Shown: positions 60,909-64,000 of the stretch, piece after piece
How the letters are laid out: each line of letters starts with the position of its first letter
Numbering within the stretch: position 1 is the first letter of the stretch
NCBI RefSeq assembly: GCF_963678635.1
Contig: NC_087066.1
Span: 20,925,996 to 20,989,995, forward strand
DNA length: 64,000 bases
Reading direction: 5' to 3'
DNA from: Symsagittifera roscoffensis
Taxonomy: Eukaryota > Xenacoelomorpha > Acoela > Convolutidae
The notes under the pieces: model-generated
What the model saw: only the letters and a program-made list of their open reading frames with translations
Told to the model about the DNA's origin: nothing
The model's database searches: none
Program-made: the position numbers and the translations under genes

Positions 60909-61299
60909 CAGTGTTGGTCCTTTAATAACACAGTACGTTTTAAACCTGTTTTAAACACTGTTTAAAACGTCTGTCAGAAATAGCGTGTTACTTTCTCGTG
61001 TCATAATTGACTTCATAACAAGTCAGCCTTGAGATTACTTGAGCTTGTTCCCACCTCAGCCGGCCTCGAAAGAGTTTTCTCGACGACGGGAATGGTTGAA
61101 GACGGAAAAAGAAACAACTTGGACAGTGCAAAAACTGCAAAACTTTAATTTTGTATGCGCGCTCTTAATGATTGAGTTTCATTAATAAACGTTTTTGCTC
61201 AGTTTTTAATTTTGACATTTTAAACATTGATGACGTTATAAACGTTTAAAACGTTTTAAACGTCCTTTTTCCAAAAATGACATAAATTGACCAACACTG
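60909..61299. mobile_element. Short non-autonomous hAT element
   Basis: 391 bp with 11-bp terminal inverted repeats (CAGTGTTGGTC and complement) flanked by a perfect 8-bp target duplication CACCACAC at 60901-60908 and 61300-61307. An 8-bp duplication is the hAT signature. The inside retains the last part of a transposase frame. Confidence 0.88.
61047..61148 (+). pseudogene. hAT transposase C-terminal fragment
   Basis: The frame reads PTSAGLERVFSTTGMVEDGKRNNL, the hAT C-terminal dimerisation block (S-A-x-ER-x-FS-x-G-R-N-L), and stops at TAA 61146-61148. Only this end survives inside the 391-bp element. Confidence 0.75.
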
Positions 61300-61307
61300 C
61301 ACCACAC

Positions 61308-61905
61308 AGTCATCGCTAAAAGCAGGACTAATACAATAGTATCTGTTTTTTGCGGTACAATGATGCTACATCCATCGGAGTCGGATCAAATTTAACTCAT
61401 TTTTAGCTCCTCATTGACTGTAAATAAACATTAGCATGGTTCAATTGAGCTTAAAACATTTTTGGTGAGTCAAAATTTGGGTATTTTCGGTTATACCCCC
61501 CTAAATTATGAAAAATTAAAATTTTCATTATATAAGTGGGACACCGTGAATAGGAAATGCACTATATTATTATGAGACTGGTATATACGAAACAGTTTTT
61601 TTTAATTGAGCCTCAAACTGACTTTTTGCTCAAATTTTTGCCATTTTTTCCGAGTATAAATTTCATTGAAAGGACTCTAAATGCGTTTTTAATTGTCTTT
61701 AAGTTCGCTGTTTTTGCCAGTTTCTAGCTCGATTGAATTTCTAGCTCGGGATATCAGCTCTGCATTTTTAAGGAAAATCAGTCAAACTTTGTAAGAAAAT
61801 TCTTCATTTTTATTTTTAAAATAATTTAGGGGGGTATAAACTCCTGTCCTTTGCAAAACTTTGAGTTTAAAATTGAGTTAAACGGATATATACAGTCAAA
61901 ACGGT
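61308..61905. other. No gene seen
   Basis: AT-rich with no supported ORF. It contains two GGGGGTATAA-type blocks in opposite orientation (around 61492 and 61830). Confidence 0.5.
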
Positions 61906-61912
61906 GGCCAGT

Positions 61913-62263
61913 CAATAAGCAGAATGGTCTAAGAGCAGAATGGGTCAAAGAGCAGAAAAATAGAACAACATCAACTTCTATCAGCGAATCGGTAAATTAA
62001 TTATCAGAAACGTCAATAATAGCAAAGCAACGAACATTTTATGCATAATTTGAGCAATTTAATCAAGAATTTTTCAAAAAAAATTTAATCAAAAAAACTT
62101 AATGAAATTAGTCAATTCATGCAGAATTTATTCGTTTTCTTCGTATTTTTTGACGATTCTAATCATTTTTCTATCAATTAGCCCGTATAAACCAATTTAA
62201 GTCAATATTTTTCTGTTTTTCTGCTCTTGGACTCATTCTGCACTTGGACCATTCTGCTTATTG
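61913..62263. mobile_element. MITE-like repeat B
   Basis: 351 bp with 15-bp perfect terminal inverted repeats CAATAAGCAGAATGG and CCATTCTGCTTATTG (61913-61927, 62249-62263). The similarity continues imperfectly inward through repeated AGAGCAGAA units. No coding capacity, and no clear target duplication, so the superfamily is unassigned. Confidence 0.7.
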
Positions 62264-62417
62264 CTCCGCCTCCAGTCAAAGCAATGAAAAATTGCAAAAC
62301 TAGAAGATATAAATTACAATTGAACGTAAAACTAAATTTGGCATTTCTATCGTGCAAAATATATTTCCAAGGAAACGAAACTTAGAACAGTTCTGCAGTT
62401 TTTCAAGTTCATTAAGT

Positions 62418-63350
62418 TCACTCTAAATTAGGCCACTGATCTCCGATTGGCTTTTTGATGTTGCACATTTGATAAATTGTCGCCAGATCCATGAACTCGC
62501 TTCCATGTTCAAACTCATGCTCATGATCTGACTCACTTTCACATCGTTCGGACAAGCTTTCTCCGCGATTCTTTTTTCTCCTGTGAGCCGAGGGATTTTT
62601 CATGGGTTCGGCTTGGTTTTGGGAATCTTTGAGGCTCTTTTTCTTTTCGGCCTCCTTTCTGTCTGAAGAGTTTTGGGGAATTTCGTCGCAGTCCATCTCT
62701 TCAGACTCCGATACATGCGTAAACTGGTCATCAATTCTTTCTTCTTTTATCCGACTCTCCGGAATCTTTTCACGTTTAGCTAGGAGCACTAGTTTTCCGT
62801 TCGGTAGCATCTTCGACGACAGGGATCCCAAGTCCACGTTTTCGGGAACCACAACTGCCTTTGTGACTGGCCTCGATATAGCAAGTCCTTCCGATGTCTG
62901 CACTGATCCATGCACTCCAATCGTCCTTTTTAGCTCGTCCAGGGTTATTCTGATAGTTTCGGGGTCCAGTTGGGAAATATCCAAAGGATGAGTCCAGAAA
63001 CTCTCCATGTCCTTCATTCCCAGAAATCGTACCTCGTCTGTTGTCAAAATAGTTGCCGAGTTGAATGATTTCTGCTCCAATACCGACTGGGATCTTTTCG
63101 GAGTATTTTTTCGAGGCGTTTCCGTCGACGTGATCTGATTCCGATTCGTGTTCTGTGGCGAAGGAGCAAAGCTTTGAGGTTTGTGCTGGTGGCTGTTTAG
63201 ATTCTGGGAAAAGCTGGGTCGACTTCGTCGGTTTAGATCAGGGTAGTCCCAAGGCATGAAATCGGATCTGTATCGTCTTTCATACGGCGAAAAATTGTCA
63301 AATGGAAACGACAGACCGAATGGATCATGACTGTTGTTTAAAAACTGCAT
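62418..63350 (-). CDS. Small heat-shock-like protein with long acidic/charged C-terminal extension
   Basis: An intronless 310-aa ORF. Residues ~118-194 fit an alpha-crystallin domain: strand pattern FWTHPLDISQLDPETIRITL, a loop with GVHGSV, SRPVTKAVVVPENVDLGSLSS (family pattern F-R-x-LPE-x-VD-x-S) and LPNGKLVLLAKR (family L-x-DG-x-L-x-I-x-AP). Such proteins hold unfolding proteins in soluble form. The N-terminus (1-50) is Phe/Pro/Arg-rich as in animal sHSPs. Unusual is a ~115-residue hydrophilic tail rich in Ser, Glu, Lys and His, making it longer than the usual 150-250 aa; the common C-terminal I-x-I/V motif is not obvious. Three perfect heat-shock elements lie 230-350 bp upstream. The nearest neighbour upstream is a tRNA gene. 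Confidence 0.75.
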   Translation of the reverse strand: MQFLNNSHDPFGLSFPFDNFSPYERRYRSDFMPWDYPDLNRRSRPSFSQNLNSHQHKPQSFAPSPQNTNRNQITSTETPRKNTPKRSQSVLEQKSFNSATILTTDEVRFLGMKDMESFWTHPLDISQLDPETIRITLDELKRTIGVHGSVQTSEGLAISRPVTKAVVVPENVDLGSLSSKMLPNGKLVLLAKREKIPESRIKEERIDDQFTHVSESEEMDCDEIPQNSSDRKEAEKKKSLKDSQNQAEPMKNPSAHRRKKNRGESLSERCESESDHEHEFEHGSEFMDLATIYQMCNIKKPIGDQWPNLE

Positions 63351-63550
63351 TTTGCTGCAAAGAATTGTAACTTTTTAGTTCCCGATTGCTTGTACTTTTG
63401 CAAAAATAACACTTATCAATGAAGTTTATGGCGTAGACAAATGAAGTTTAAATGAAGTTTATTTAAATGAAATTTATGGCGTAGACAAATGCAAAGCTAA
63501 GCAAATTCAATTTTTAATTTCACTCGAAATGTTAATTTGAGTTTCCTCAG

Positions 63551-63558
63551 CTTATATG
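63551..63558 (-). promoter_or_regulatory. Candidate TATA box of the sHSP-like gene
   Basis: On the minus strand CATATAAG, ~200 bp upstream of the ATG and just downstream of the first heat-shock element. Spacing to the HSEs fits an inducible promoter; the transcription start is inferred only. Confidence 0.4.
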
Positions 63559-63578
63559 AACTTATAGATAAAATTTTA

Positions 63579-63591
63579 GAAGATTCTAGAA
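63579..63591 (-). promoter_or_regulatory. Heat-shock element 1
   Basis: GAAgaTTCtaGAA: three alternating inverted 5-bp units, a perfect HSF trimer site. Confidence 0.8.
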
Positions 63592-63628
63592 ACAACATTC
63601 TACTGCAGTCTTCTTGTTTGCTGAATTG

Positions 63629-63641
63629 TTCCAGAATATTC
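63629..63641 (-). promoter_or_regulatory. Heat-shock element 2
   Basis: TTCcaGAAtaTTC, a perfect three-unit site 38 bp from the first. Confidence 0.8.
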
Positions 63642-63690
63642 TGTGACACAGTTATCGCATCGATTATACCTATCGTCAGTACTAAATGTG

Positions 63691-63703
63691 GAATATTCTG
63701 GAA
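63691..63703 (-). promoter_or_regulatory. Heat-shock element 3
   Basis: GAAtaTTCtgGAA, a perfect three-unit site 50 bp from the second and ~75 bp before the tRNA gene on the other strand. Confidence 0.78.
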
Positions 63704-63779
63704 TAAATTAATATGCTGTCTAAATCTAACACGCTGAAGTTAGACTGCTTTGAATAACCATGAGTTTTTGCAATTGCAA

Positions 63780-63853
63780 GGTTCCATAGCTCAGTCGGTT
63801 AGAGCATCGTGCTAATAACGCGAGGGTCGAGAGTTCGAGCCTCTCTGGGACCA
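63780..63853 (+). tRNA. tRNA-Ile (anticodon AAT)
   Basis: 74 nt, without intron or encoded CCA. The acceptor stem GGTTCCA pairs with TGGGACC (one G-T pair) with discriminator A; D arm GCTC/GAGC; anticodon stem TCGTG/CGCGA with loop CTAATAA (anticodon AAT at 63814-63816); T arm GAGAG-TTCGAGC-CTCTC. A- and B-box sequences are intact, and a T run follows at some distance. It looks functional. Confidence 0.93.
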
Positions 63854-64000
63854 ACGATTTATGTATGTTATTATGGTTATAACTAATTTGAAGAAAAAGA
63901 AAAAACTAAAAAAATTTATTTTCGATTTTTCTTAAAAAAACACACATGCCAGATGTTATGAAATTCAAGAAAATGATCAATATAACTCCGATATTGGGCT

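Noticed and set aside
60643-62150. One large foldback transposon made of inverted repeats A and B
   Set aside because: Repeat B is a complete element with its own terminal inverted repeats and repeat A is a truncated copy in the opposite orientation, so two separate insertions explain the inverted pair.

Overview
The window looks like repeat-dense genomic DNA from an invertebrate animal. The evidence is a eukaryotic tRNA-Ile(AAT), a small heat-shock-protein gene with metazoan-style heat-shock elements, and remnants of Ty3/gypsy-like LTR, CR1-like non-LTR, Penelope-like and hAT elements. I cannot name the species. Only the last ~1.6 kb (62.4-64.0 kb) holds host genes I can support. LAYOUT: 1-592 flank. 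598-25190 is element E1, a giant Ty3/gypsy-like LTR retrotransposon with a tandemly duplicated 5' LTR-leader. 25191-25858 is spacer. 25859-47529 is element E2, a second and divergent member of the same family. About 47.56-52.9 kb is a decayed CR1-like non-LTR element on the minus strand, with an internal duplication of its RT region. 53.77-54.85 kb holds two inverted LTR relics. 54.85-57.2 kb is decayed DNA with a non-LTR RT scrap and a Penelope-like RT scrap. 57.54-59.44 kb is a 953-bp tandem duplication. 60.6-62.3 kb holds MITE-like repeats and a short hAT element with a perfect 8-bp target duplication. 62418-63350 (minus) is the alpha-crystallin-domain protein, with three perfect heat-shock elements upstream. 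63780-63853 is tRNA-Ile. MAIN POINT: E1 and E2 share ordinary parts: gag with CCHC knuckles, a DTG protease, a YVDD reverse transcriptase with RNase H, and a separate HHCC/DDE integrase ORF entered through a stop-start overlap. Downstream of integrase both also carry about 8-9 kb of accessory coding sequence in the same order: (A) a divergent macro-domain protein resembling TARG1/OARD1; (B) a long protein with a Trp-containing N-terminal domain, a coiled coil, an SGNH/GDSL-hydrolase domain, a second degenerate SGNH-like domain, a helical segment and a weakly ADP-ribosyltransferase-like C-terminal part; (C) a long protein I do not recognise, including an uninterrupted 644-aa frame in E1. The two copies are strongly divergent but align as protein along this whole stretch, which suggests selection on the proteins before each copy decayed. 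I see no envelope-like glycoprotein. The 3' polypurine tract (TTGTCCGGGGAGT) recurs inside both elements, including immediately before the accessory block, so the accessory cassette is bracketed by PPT-like boxes. Both copies carry stops, frameshifts and deletions and are probably not autonomous now. The reading frames used here are exact where stated, but domain assignments rest on motif recognition by eye and not on profile searches.
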